A stretch of 64,000 bases of DNA from Hymenopus coronatus (lineage: Eukaryota > Arthropoda > Insecta > Mantodea > Hymenopodidae): NCBI GenBank assembly GCA_030762935.1, contig CM060887.1, forward strand, positions 9,106,501 to 9,170,500, written 5' to 3'. The position numbers were made by a program, and so were the translations under genes. The notes beneath the pieces are model-generated. The model was not told where the DNA came from. It worked only from the letters and a program-made list of their open reading frames with translations, and made no database searches. Positions 54,436-64,000 of the stretch are shown here, in pieces (position 1 is the first letter of the stretch; every line of letters starts with the position of its first letter).

Positions 54436-55275
54436 GCTTTTTAGTTTCTCTGCACGTACTATATACATAGTGTATAGAGAAGGTATTACACTCCACCAAA
54501 AAATTTGAAACCGAGATTTCACCGGAAATATATGTTTTAGGGTCCCCTGCATCCAAAAAAGTATTTTCAGAAAAAGGTCCGTGTGTGTGTCAGTGAACAC
54601 GATAACTCAAAAACGAAAAGTCGGTAAAATACCAAATTTGGTATTTACGTTTGGCATCTTCCAGGGATGCGACACGAGAAAAATCCAACCTCCCCAAATT
54701 ACCCCTCACATAGAACTTTTCCTGAGAATTTTGATATTCTAAAAAATGGCTCTAACGATTTTGATTAAAATATCGTATATTAAAGATATTTACGTCACAA
54801 ATAAAATGTATATTTTGAATTTTCTGGGAATAGCCTCTGAATACTACTTTATTCTGAGTGAATTTTACGGAATTTTGCATAACTGCTAAACCGTAAGAGA
54901 CAGATAAAAATTTACCATACAAAAAGGGTAGAGCACATTAAAACACACAATTTATATAATATACATTTTTTTCGTGAGTAGATTGTTTTTAGATATTCCT
55001 TGTTTTTTGTTTTAGCTTTAAAAACGTATACTTTTCTCATACAGGAGTTTCTCAACTCCTGCCATAGAAATAAAGGAACTTCAGTGACATAGCAGCCAGC
55101 TTTTGACTATGGCGTTAACCTATGTTACTCCCTTATTTCGCTTCTACCTACAAGAAGCAAGTATGAAGACTATTTCTGCCAATTTTTACTCGATTAGCAT
55201 TAAGTAAATAGACGCACAAGCTTTTCAATAATAATTTGTACAGAGATGTAGAGAAATTCATGAGAAATTAATACA
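54436..55275 (-). mobile_element. Family A element, near complete
   Basis: CTCTGCACGTACTATATACA at the hairpin, a GTGTGTGTCAGTGAAC microsatellite remnant, and a body to the decayed distal end AATTAATACATCACG. Confidence 0.8.
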
Positions 55276-55740
55276 TCACGCGAACAGAAAACAAAAGGCT
55301 ATAATTATTTAATGAAAAGTTCTTCTCGTAATGACTGCAGGAATATTGATAGGATTTTCTCACGACTGGCATTTGTTTCAATAAATCAATAGGTATTGTT
55401 TTTTGCCTTGCATCTCATTGACTGCTAAGCAAAGTACCGACCACATTTTATTTACGACGCTAGGCACATTTTGCGACATTTCTCATTAACATATTCTAAT
55501 ATACGATCGGAGCTTTTTAACCGGAAGAAGAAAGATGACTATCGCATGTTTTGCGTACAGTTATGTGCGCTTAATGTCGCGCTGTAGTAGTAAAGCGATC
55601 ATAGTTGGGTTTATGTCCGCCAGAGGGACAGCTAACGATTTCATCAAACTTTGTTGGCATCTCAACTGTCTTTACTGGATTCCTTTCCTTTCATAGGTTC
55701 ACATCCAGTTTTAATTTCACTAGCACGTATGCGTAATGTA
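55276..55740. other. Single-copy-looking intron island
   Basis: About 465 bases with no repeat landmark. It includes a GCATGTTTTGCGTACAGTTATG stretch and GTCGCGCTG. No coding frame. Ends at the TA target of the next element. Confidence 0.4.
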
Positions 55741-56403
55741 TGAGAGTCTTTTTTTCAACTTCCAATAGACTATAAATAAAAGACAAGTTCATAGAAAACA
55801 ATTATTTTATTACTAAAAATTTCGTACACTTGTGGTTACTTTTCAACATAATCACCGAAAAGATTGAGACATTTATCGTACCTGTGCACAAGCTTTGCAA
55901 TACCCGCTTCAAAAAAATGTTGCCGCCAATGATTTCAAATGAGCATTGACGTTGTTTTGAAGATCGTTGGTTTGAAAGTGCTGCCCTCCTAGCCACTTCT
56001 TCAGTTCAGGGAAAAGGTGAAAGTCGCTGGGTGGCAGGTCAGGACTGTACGGCGGATGATCGAAAATGTCCCATTGAAATTGTTCAAGGAGCCGATGGGT
56101 TGTGCCAGCAGTGTGTGGACGAGCGTTGTCATGGATCAACACAATTCCTGAAGTCAGCATTCCTCTTCGTTTGTTTTGAATGGTTCTCCGCAAACGTCGT
56201 AAAAATACACAATAAACAGCTGCAACATTTTTTGAAGCGGGTATTGCAAAGCTTGTGCACAGGTACGATAAATGTCTCTATCTTTTCGGTGATTATGTTG
56301 AAAAGTAACCATAAGTGTACAAAACTTTTAGTAATAAAATAATTGTTTTCTATGAACTTATCTGTTATTTATAGCCTATTGGAAGTTGAAAAAAAAACCC
56401 TCT
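55741..56403 (-). mobile_element. Mariner-derived element with about 190-bp inverted ends
   Basis: The left 55750-55930 and right 56222-56395 arms are reverse complements (both with ATTTTATTACTAAAA, AACATAATCACCGAAAAG and TGCACAAGCTTTGCAATACC). The transposase block is read on the minus strand: LTSGIVLIHDNARPHTAGTT, then HPPYSPDLPPSDFHLF, with 34 residues between the two Asp. TA dinucleotides flank it. Confidence 0.9.
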
Positions 56404-57015
56404 TATTTAGTAGTCACAGTAGGTATTGTATTCTACTCATAAAGTCGATGTCTTCAACTTGAGAAAAATACATAGAACTTTTTTCAAAATTTTTGATTTT
56501 CTCAAAATGGCTCTAACGATTTTGATTAAAATATGAGATATTAAAGATATTTACCTGACAAAAAAAATGCATATCTTGAATTTTCTGAGAATAGCTTCTA
56601 AAGACCTCTTTATTCTGGATGAATTTTATTGAATTTTGCATAACTTATAAACCGTAAGAGATGGACAAAAACTTACTACACTAAAAATGTAGATCACGGT
56701 AAAACACACAATTTATGTTGTATACATTTTTTTCGTGGAGTGATCGTTCTTGAGATATACCTTTTTATTTGTTCCAGATGTAAAATACTTAAACATTTTT
56801 CTCACAAGGAAACTTGTAAACTCGTGGCCCTGCATAGAAACCGATTTCAATCACATGACAACCAGCTTTTAAAAGATTTGACTATCGCTTTAGCAATGTA
56901 TTTCCTTATTTACAAGGAAGCAAGTAATAAGACAATTTCTGCTAATGTTTATCATAAAGCAGATAGAAGCATAACCTTTTTAACAATAATTTGTTACAGA
57001 GATGTAGAGAAACAC
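56404..57015 (-). mobile_element. Family A diverged element, hairpin decayed
   Basis: GTAGGTATTGTATTCTACTC to TACAGAGATGTAGAGAAACA. The pre-hairpin region has a large deletion. Confidence 0.6.
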
Positions 57016-57335
57016 ATCCGGTTTCAGTTTAAGTTGCTAATGGTGGTATGGCCCTGTGCAGTTATATATCAATCGCAGTGTTTACGGAACAAAACAGTAA
57101 AACATCGCGATGCGTTCAGCTGGTTCCCACATGAAGCATTTACTCCCAACTCATGAGCAGTTCTTGTTGCCGAAAGCAGACACACAACATTCTTCTTCGT
57201 TACGGGTTTTCGCGACAGCGTGTCTCCATAAATTCTCCTCTTCTCTTAACTGTCTGCGACATCCAGTATTGTGTTTTCGATTCGTGACGCGGGAATCCCT
57301 TCACAATAAGATTTACAAACCGATGACGTCTTTTG
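57016..57335. other. Single-copy-looking intron island
   Basis: About 320 bases. TTCGCGACAGCGTGTCTCC at 57209 is GC-richer than the repeats. No coding signal recognised. Confidence 0.4.
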
Positions 57336-57882
57336 TTTCAAGCTGAAACAATAACAAGGAATATCTCAAAAACAATCCACTACACGAAAAAGTTTTATAT
57401 AATATAAATTGCGTGTCTTAACGTGCTCTACATTTTGTGTGTGGTAGATTTTTGTCTGTCTCTTACGGTTTAGCAGTTAAGTAAAATTCGGCAAAATTCA
57501 TCCAGAATAAACAGGTCTTCAGAGGCTATTCCCAGGAAATTCGAGATATACATTTATTTCAGATATAAATAGCTTTAATACACGGGATTTTAATCAAAAT
57601 CATTAGAGCCATTTTTAAGAAATTCAACGTTTTCGAACATTTTTCCATGTAAAGGGTAGTTTATGGTGGGCGGATTTTTTTTTGAAAATGCTCATGTTGC
57701 ATCCTTGGAAGATACTAAACCTAAATACACACACACACACGGACCTGTTTTTAAAAATGATTTTTTCGAACTGAGAGGACCCCAAAACATATATTTCCGG
57801 TGAAATCTCGGTAACGACTTTTTGCGTGGAGTGCAATACCTTCTCTATACACTATGTACCTAGTACGTGTAGAGAAAGTAAA
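57336..57882 (+). mobile_element. Family A element, start truncated
   Basis: CAAGCTGAAACAATAACAAG to the hairpin (CTATACACTATGTACCTAGT) and GTAGAGAAAGTAAAAG. Confidence 0.75.
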
Positions 57883-58631
57883 AGATTATTCTCTCTGCAC
57901 TTCATGCTAAACGAGATAAGCATTAGCAGAAATGGTTTTTGCTTCCATATAAGCAGAGGGAAAATAAGGGAATGCCCTAATTAGTCAAATATTTTAAAAG
58001 CTATGCGAATTGACCAGGTGTTGACAAATACTCGTATGAGAAAAATTTAAGTATTTTAAAACTAACAGTATCTTGGAATTGCTTAGCTCCACGAAAAAAA
58101 AAACATCTGATATAAATTGTATATTTTAACGAGTACTACATTGTTTGTGTAGTAAGATTTCTCTATCTCTTATGCGTTACCAGTTATGCAAAATTCATTC
58201 AGAATGAATAGGTCTTCGGAGGCTATTCTCAGAAAATTCAAGACATACATACATTTTTTTTTTTTGCTGTATAAATATCTCTAGGATACGGCATTTTAAT
58301 CAAACTCGTTAAAGCCATTTTTGAGAAAATCAAAATTTTCGATTTTTTTTTCCATGTAAAGGGTAGTTTAGGGTGAGGGAATTTTCTCAAAATCTTAGTG
58401 TCGGATCCCTGGAAGATACTAAACTTAAATACAAAGTTTGGTGTTTAATGGAGTTTTCGTTTTTGAGTTATCGTGTTAACAGACATACGGACACAAGGAC
58501 CTTTTTCTGAAAATACTGTTTTTTGGATACAGGGGAGCCTAAAACGTCTATTTCCGTTGAAATCTCGGTATCAAATTTCTGGTGGAATATAATACATTCT
58601 CTGTACACTGTGTACTGTAGAGAAAGTAAAA
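57883..58631 (+). mobile_element. Family A element, start truncated
   Basis: ATTATTCTCTCTGCACTTCA to a short hairpin (CTGTACACTGTGTACTGTAG) and AGAAAGTAAAA. Follows the previous hairpin directly. Confidence 0.75.
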
Positions 58632-59190
58632 ATATATGTTCCATTCACATGAGTTTTTCTACTCCTCTGTAACAAATTATTGTTAAAAAGCTTAGTCAAG
58701 TCTTTTAAAACTGAAACCAATAGCAAGGAATAGCTTGGAAATGGTCAAATGTACAGGACATAAATTGTATATTTTAACATGAACTATATTTTCGTGTAGT
58801 TAAGTTTTTGTCAGTTTACTACTTATGCAAAAGTCATTCAGAATAAAGTAGTCTTCAGAGGCTATTCGCAGAAAATTTAAGATATACATTTTATTGGCAT
58901 CTCTTTGAGACACGGTATTTTAATCAAAATCGTTAGAGCCATTTTTTTTTTTTTTTTTTTTAGAAATCAAGGTTTTCGAATTTCTTTCCGTGTAAAAGGT
59001 AGTTTGAGGTGGGGGACTTCACTCAAAATCTTTCTGTCGCATCCTTGGAAGATGCCAAACTTAAATACCAAGTTTGGTATTTAACCGACTTTTCGTTTTT
59101 GAGTTATCGTGCTCATAGATATACGGACACAAGGACACACACACACTTACCCGGACCTTTTTCGAAGAATACTACTTTTGTATTTAGGGG
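58632..59190 (+). mobile_element. Family A element with a large internal deletion
   Basis: ATATGTTCCATTCACATGAG to ACCCGGACCTTTTTCGAAG. Bases 58938-58962 hold a run of about 18 T. Hairpin absent. Confidence 0.65.
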
Positions 59191-59475
59191 ACTCAAAACA
59201 AGGAATAACTTAGAAATTGTCAACTCCACGAGAAAATGTGAATGTATGTATTAACGTGAACTCCATTTTCGTGTAGTAAGTTTTTGTCTATATTTCGGTT
59301 TACCACTTATGCAAAAGTAATCCAGAATGAAAAGGCCTTTAGATGCTATTCCCAGAAAATTCCGGATATACATTTTATTTGTGGGGTAAATATCTTTAAT
59401 ATACAGGGTGTTAGTCAAAATCACTGGAGTTATTTTTGAGAAAATCAATGTTTTCGAAAATGTCTCCATGTTATG
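59191..59475 (+). mobile_element. Family A fragment
   Basis: CAAGGAATAACTTAGAAATT to TTCGAAAATGTCTCCATG. It ends about 110 bases from the donor of the Lim1 exon. Confidence 0.6.
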
Positions 59476-59593
59476 TAAATTGCACGCATTAGATTTTGAA
59501 ACTTATTTTCGGGATGATACACAGTGTTTTGTTTATCCTTCAGACAGAAGGCATGGCTGAGCCTGTTTCTATGGTTACAACTGCCACTCTTAC

Positions 59594-59811
59594 CTGTATT
59601 ACCCTCATGGGCAAGCCGGTCTCCTTGGCGAGCTGTTCGCGGATGTGCCTCGTCGGCTTGGGCGTCTGCGAGAAGGCTGTCTTGAGGATCTCCAGCTGTT
59701 TGGCCTTTATTGTTGTGCGAGGTCCGCGTCGCTTGGAGCCCGAGTTGCCGTCGTCCGGAGACTTGTTCTCTGTCTGGGAGTCCCTGGTCTCCGGGTCCCC
59801 GTCCAGCGAAC
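59594..59811 (-). CDS. Lim1: Lim1 exon: linker and homeodomain residues 1-46
   Basis: A 218-base exon; LIM-homeobox transcription factor, acting in the nucleus. Probable acceptor GTGTCATCAG (AG at 59812-59813, weak pyrimidine tract); donor GTAAGA after CAG at 59594. Its first two bases finish a split Gly codon. It reads [20 protein letters not shown] (acidic linker), then the homeodomain [20 protein letters not shown] and [23 protein letters not shown]: helices 1 and 2 and the start of helix 3. TIKAKQLE and [12 protein letters not shown] mark it as LHX1/LHX5 class. Residue 46 is the last before the 41-kb intron; the next exon continues VWFQN in phase. The LIM zinc-finger exons are not in the window. 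Confidence 0.95.
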
Positions 59812-59965
59812 CTGATGACACACCCACATAGCATTCTGACTTCAACATACTCAATCTGGTCAACACAGGTTCTCTACACATTTAAATAACAATACCCTTC
59901 TGTCAATGCTCTTAAATCCAAAATTCCATTTAGATTCATCAAATTTTAAGACTTAATATGTAGAT
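59812..59965. other. Lim1 intron, upstream side
   Basis: About 150 bases of AT-rich intron on the 5' side (Lim1 strand) of the homeobox exon. It would hold the branch point. No repeat landmark. Confidence 0.45.
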
Positions 59966-60310
59966 ACTACTTTCTCTATACGTATTATGCACATAGTGTA
60001 TAGAGGAAGTATTGTATTGCACCCAAAAATTCGATACCGAGATTTCACTGGAAATACATGTTTTAGGGTCCCCTTTATCTAAAAAAAGCATTTTCGGAAA
60101 AAGGTCCAATGTGCGTCCGTGTGTCTGTGAACACGATAACTCAAAAACGAAAAGTCGGTAAAATACCAAACTTTGTATTTAGGTCTAATATCTTCCAGGG
60201 ATACGACACGAAGATTTTGAGGAAAATCCCCCCACCCTAAACTACATGGGACAAAATTCGAAATTGCTGACTTTCTCAAAAATGGCTCTATGGCTTTGAT
60301 TAAAATAGCG
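59966..60310 (-). mobile_element. Family A fragment (hairpin half)
   Basis: CTATACGTATTATGCACATA hairpin, then a body to GGCTTTGATTAAAATAGCG. Confidence 0.65.
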
Positions 60311-60689
60311 TATAGGTTATCCCAAAAGAGTCTCACGAGTATACTCGTTGCTTGTGGCTGTGGTCAAGTTGGAAACGGACCTATGGAGGAGGAGCATTAT
60401 TTATGTTTGATAAATGCTGTGAAAACTGTTTGCTTCAAGTCACGGTCAGTTGAGTCCATATTCCGTGCTTCAAGTCAACACTATCTGGTTTTGCTTATAA
60501 AGTAAAGTCAGAATGTTAACAATTGAAAAGAGAATGTTTCAGCTGGGGACAAATACCTTAATGATAATAAGTTTTCAGAAAATATAAAAAAAAATTCCTA
60601 AACGTTTTGCATGTCTTCATCGTGATTCCGTTTGTGGGATTTAATAACTAAATTACAAATTCCCTGAAACAGAACGATGCTCCGAAAAG
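60311..60689. other. Unassigned segment, perhaps a DNA-transposon edge
   Basis: TATAGGTTATCCCAAAAGAG at 60311-60330 resembles a mariner-type terminus, but no matching right end was found. The following 180 bases are open in one plus-strand frame without a recognised family. Confidence 0.3.
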
Positions 60690-60830
60690 AGGTCTAAACA
60701 TTTTACAGGCTAAACTAGTAAAATTTTTCAACAAAATGTTAATATAAATGATAGTTTGTGGAGGATGGATTTTCTTCAAAATGTTTCGCATACTTGGTAG
60801 CTGCTAAACATAAATATGAGGCAACATTAA
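60690..60830 (+). mobile_element. Family A fragment, strongly diverged
   Basis: AGTTTGTGGAGGATGGATTT, CTTCAAAATGTTTCGCATAC and TAGCTGCTAAACATAAATA match the body in order. Confidence 0.4.
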
Positions 60831-61029
60831 TATATCCTAACCCCAAAATGTTGCCGACATCTTGAAAATTCCATTCTATTTTGTGTATTCGATGTTCAAA
60901 TGTTTTGTTCTTGTTGCATTCCGAGGTGGAATTCACTGGATGCAATATTAACTATTCCTTGTGCTTTCGTTGTGTATTTTCTCTCTGCGATTTTGTTTAG
61001 AGTAAACAAGTATCGTGGTTACATGTTAA
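60831..61029. other. Short single-copy-looking segment
   Basis: About 200 AT-rich bases with no feature seen. Confidence 0.3.
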
Positions 61030-61749
61030 TTTTTACTTTCTCTATACGTACTATGTACATAGTGTATAGAGAAGGTATTGCATTGCACCCAAAACTTCGA
61101 TACCGAGATTTCACCGGAAATACTTGTTTTCAGATCACCTGAATCCAAAATAAGCATTTTTAGAAACATGTCTGTGTGTGTGTCTGTCTGTGTGTGCGTG
61201 TGTGTGTCTGTGGGCAGCAAGCTCAAAAACGAAAAGATCGTTATATACCAAACTTAGTATTTAAGTTCAGCATCTTCCAAGGATGCGACACGAAGATTTT
61301 CAAGACAATCCCCCAACCCCAACTACCCTTCACATAGAAAAGTTTTCGAAAATTTTTATTTTCTTAAAAATGGCTCTAACGATTTTGATTAAAATATTGT
61401 ATATTAAAGATATTTATCTGCTAAATTAAAATATCGTATATTAAAGTAATTTACCTGCCAAATAACATGTATATCTTAAATTTTCTGGGAATAGCCCCTG
61501 AAGGCTATTCTATTCAGGATGAATTTTACGGAATTGTGCATAACTGCTAAACCGTAAGAGATGGACAAAAACTTACTGCACAGAAAATGTAGCTCACGAT
61601 AAAACACACAATTTATGTCATTTACATTTTTTTCGTGGAGTTGATCATTTTTGAGATATTCCTGGTTTTTCGTTTTAGCTTTGAAAAACTTTTACTTTTC
61701 TCGTACAGGAATTTGTTTACTCCTGTCCATACAAACAAAGGAACTTCAG

Positions 61750-62073
61750 TGTGTAATTTTCTATTTTAAGAGGGTGCATTTATGAAGGTGTACTCTGTGC
61801 TGTAAATTTAAATTGCTATATTTGAATATCTTTGTATTTTTGTTTTCGGGTTCACTCTTAATTCTTTATTGTTGTTTAATATTGCTTTGGACTGTGTATT
61901 TCCTTTGTCTTTTTATTTTCGTGTTTACTCTTTCAATTCTCTGTTGTTGTTGTTTTAATATTGCTTGTAATGTGTATTACAAAAGCACGTACGGTCTGTG
62001 GACCCGTGCGATTGTTGAAATTCTGTGTATGATATTGCTATGTTAATAAATACACTTATTCATTCATTCATAC
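61750..62073 (+). mobile_element. LINE 3' UTR fragment, ATTCA-repeat tail
   Basis: Inserted after AACTTCAGT of the host repeat. AT-rich, with AATAAATACACTTATTCATTCATTC at the end (62045-62069); simple tails of this type are typical of several non-LTR clades. No reverse transcriptase is left. Confidence 0.55.
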
Positions 62074-62252
62074 ATAGCAACGAGCTTTTGACTATCACTT
62101 TAACCTATCGTACTCCCTTATTTCGCTTCTACTTGCAAGGAAGCAAGTAATAAGACTATTCCTGCTAATTAGCATGAAGTAAATAGAAGCATAAGATTTT
62201 TAACTACAATTTGTTGCAGAGATGTAGAGAAAGTCATGCGAATGGAACACAT

Positions 62253-62256
<4 letters not shown>

Positions 62257-62283
<27 letters not shown>
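62257..62283. repeat. Poly-T run
   Basis: 27 T in a row at the distal end of a Family A copy, matching the family's preference for oligo-T at that junction. Confidence 0.9.
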
Positions 62284-62460
62284 GATCTTCTAATACCAAG
62301 TTTGGTATTTGAAAGCCTTTTCGTTTTTGAGCTATGCTTTCCACAGACATACACGCCCGTGCGCATCTTTTCTAATCTTTTTTTGGAATCAGAGGACCTC
62401 ACAACATATTTCCAGTGAAATATTGACATCGAAGTTTTGGGTGGAATATTCTAGCTACTG
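62284..62460 (+). mobile_element. Family A hairpin-end fragment
   Basis: AATACCAAGTTTGGTATTTG, TTTTTGAGCTATGCTTTCC and GGGTGGAATATTCTAGCTAC. No hairpin. Confidence 0.6.
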
Positions 62461-62714
62461 TGTATTTACATTCTAGTGAAGCCAAAAATATTAACGTAAA
62501 GAACAGAACGATTTTAGGAAAGAACGGTAATGCTGTGATGGATATATTCCAATGACTACTTTATTAGTTTAATATAGGAACACATATTCAGGCTTGCCAA
62601 CCTTTACGGTTTGTCCGTAAAATATAGGACAGCGAGGTTTTCTTACAACTTTATGGCAAAAAAAGGCATTTTTATGGCTTTATGTGAAGATTGAAACTTT
62701 CAGATTTTCACCGC
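62461..62714. other. Single-copy-looking segment
   Basis: About 250 bases, AT-rich, with no repeat landmark or coding signal. Confidence 0.35.
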
Positions 62715-62960
62715 TACATAAAAAATCTAATGCGTTCCATTCACATTACTTTTTGTACAGCTCTGTAACAAATTATTGTTTAAAAACTTATTCTTCTATC
62801 TAATTCTGGCTAATAGTTACACATTAGCAGAAAATGTATTTTATTACTTGCTTCCTTGTAAGTAGCAGAGAAATAAGGGAATACACAAGGTTAAAACGAT
62901 ATTCAAATACTTTAAAAGCTAGTTGCTATGTAGTTGAAATCCGTTTCTTTGCTGGCAAAC
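62715..62960 (+). mobile_element. Family A start fragment
   Basis: AAAAATCTAATGCGTTCCAT to GAAATCCGTTTCTTTGCTGG (the variant seen at 41050). Confidence 0.65.
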
Positions 62961-63147
62961 AGGTGGAAGACATGGGCGGAGACAGGAAAAGAGCCCGTCT
63001 TATGATAAGTATTTCCAGAGGCATTTTTAATGTCTTTGATTGTACGCATTCCATGATTGAGTACAAAACAAAAAGTGCCCGATTTACCCCGGTCTCCCCT
63101 AATATACATCAAAGGAAAGATCACTAAAACGTGCAGCACCGAGTTGG
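62961..63147. other. Short single-copy-looking segment
   Basis: About 190 bases (ACATGGGCGGAGACAGGAAA onward). Nothing recognised. Confidence 0.3.
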
Positions 63148-63935
63148 GTTTCATTTTCATTTCATTTTTATTTTGTCTAAGAGCACTATACAGGCATTGA
63201 AAACGTCTGTTGAAAGCAGTAGATTAACCTTGTCAGAATAAATTACAAACCAAGATCACAAAACTTACCATTAAAATATTCATGTATAGAATCAAAAGGA
63301 TGTTTGACTATATATCCTTGACTTAAAATTCTGCATATTTAAACATTTAATACTATCAGGCAAGTTATTATACAACTTAATACCTAAGTACTTATAACTA
63401 TTCTGAGATTTTGTTAACCAATAATATGGAATGTTTACATTGGACCTGAATCTAGTACTATAACTATGAATATCCATCCTCAAAATATGTCTATGACGAG
63501 AGACATGTATAAATACTAAATCATCTTAAATATAAAGATTATAAATAGTTAAAATGCCTAGCTGAATAAATAGGGGTCTACATGGCGTTATATAGGAAAT
63601 TGTTTTAATTATCATAATAATTTTCTTTTGAAGACAAAAAATTTCATTTACTTTGTTAGCACCACCCCAAAGAATTAGGCCATATCTTATTATAGATTCA
63701 AAGAAAGCAAAATACATACTTCTCACGTATTCAATTGGGACAGAATCTCTCAAATTACGAATTAAAAATATAATGCTAGACAGTCTCTTATTTAAATATT
63801 CAATATGGGTGGCCCATGATAGTTGGTTATCAATATATACACCAAAGAATTTAGTACTTGACTGATAGTGTAATTTTAAGTCGTCTGATATTCTTTTTAA
63901 AATGAATAAAACAGAGATAGTCTTGGATTTATTTA
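63148..63935 (-). mobile_element. LINE reverse transcriptase C-terminal fragment
   Basis: The minus-strand frame reads KFFGVYIDNQLSWATHIEYL (about 63860-63800), FESIIRYGLILWGGANKVNE and a TRFRSNVNIPYYWLTKSQNS tail, the thumb and C-terminal region of CR1/jockey-like LINEs. One TAA at 63526-63528 interrupts it; the same frame continues on the far side to 63292. The 3' end is a short ATTTTCATTTC-type repeat (63150-63175). The palm domain is missing because the 5' end is truncated. Confidence 0.8.
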
Positions 63936-64000
63936 AAAAAAATCTGGTGCGTTCCATTCACATGACTTTCTCTGCCTCTCTGCAACAAATTATAGTTAAA
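63936..64000 (+). mobile_element. Family A start, runs off the window
   Basis: AAAAATCTGGTGCGTTCCAT, then ACTTTCTCTGCCTCTCTGCA, continuing past the end of the window. Confidence 0.75.

Larger units (their letters stand above)
61030..62283 (-). mobile_element. Family A element with a nested LINE 3' end
   Basis: Consensus hairpin (CTATACGTACTATGTACATA), GT tract at 61172-61211, and a body interrupted at 61750-62073; it resumes at ACATAGCAACGAGC and ends GGAACACATCAGA before a run of 27 T (62257-62283). A 40-base segment near 61420 is duplicated (AAATATCGTATATTAAAG twice). Confidence 0.8.

Noticed and set aside
59496..59831. Open frame of 111 codons on the plus strand
   Set aside because: Antisense of the Lim1 homeobox exon.
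60290..60505. Possible LIM-domain exon (two Cys in ACGCG)
   Set aside because: No CxxC ... HxxC spacing of a LIM zinc finger; the left edge looks like a transposon terminus.

Overview
This is animal DNA, almost certainly from an arthropod and probably an insect with a large, repeat-rich genome. That call rests on a spliced LIM-homeobox gene with GT-AG introns, several DD34D mariner relics, tRNA-derived SINEs with target-site duplications, and pieces of LINE reverse transcriptase. Low GC outside the exons and SINE heads fits. The species cannot be fixed from the sequence; a hemimetabolous insect is a guess.

One host gene is recognisable: the 3' half of Lim1 (the LHX1/LHX5 class), on the minus strand. 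Four coding exons lie at 59594-59811, 18169-18451, 15053-15205 and 9584-9633. They join in phase (1, 0, 1, 1) to give about 234 residues: the linker, a homeodomain split between residues 46 and 47, a proline/glycine-rich tail, and a C-terminus ending in VW. The LIM-domain exons must lie beyond base 64000. The intron inside the homeobox is about 41.1 kb, so most of the window is intron.

The introns and flank are packed with mobile DNA. The dominant family, called Family A here, is a non-coding element of about 0.85-0.9 kb present in dozens of copies on both strands. Read forward, it starts TCTGATGTGTTCCATTCACA, carries ACTTTCTCTACA just inside that end, has a CA-rich microsatellite in its last third, and ends in a palindromic hairpin followed by TAGAGAAAGTAAA. 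Copies are often head-to-tail. The layout resembles Helentron-associated elements (HINE/DINE-1 type), but that is inference. In the entries below '+' for Family A means start to hairpin along the given strand.

Other mobile DNA includes five SINE groups (S1-S5), marked by A/B-box tRNA-like heads and, where measurable, 10-14 bp target-site duplications; mariners at 1.0, 5.8, 6.6, 9.7, 28.2 and 29.5 kb; a mariner-derived family with inverted repeats up to about 220 bp (22.4, 43.2, 50.8, 55.7 kb); and LINE fragments at 10.6, 22.0, 61.8 and 63.2 kb. A satellite array at 33.4-34.7 kb has 95-bp and 79-bp units in a 459-bp higher-order pattern. Between the repeats lie single-copy-looking islands of 200-500 bp that are the best places to look for Lim1 regulatory DNA. 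Element boundaries were read by eye and may be off by several bases.
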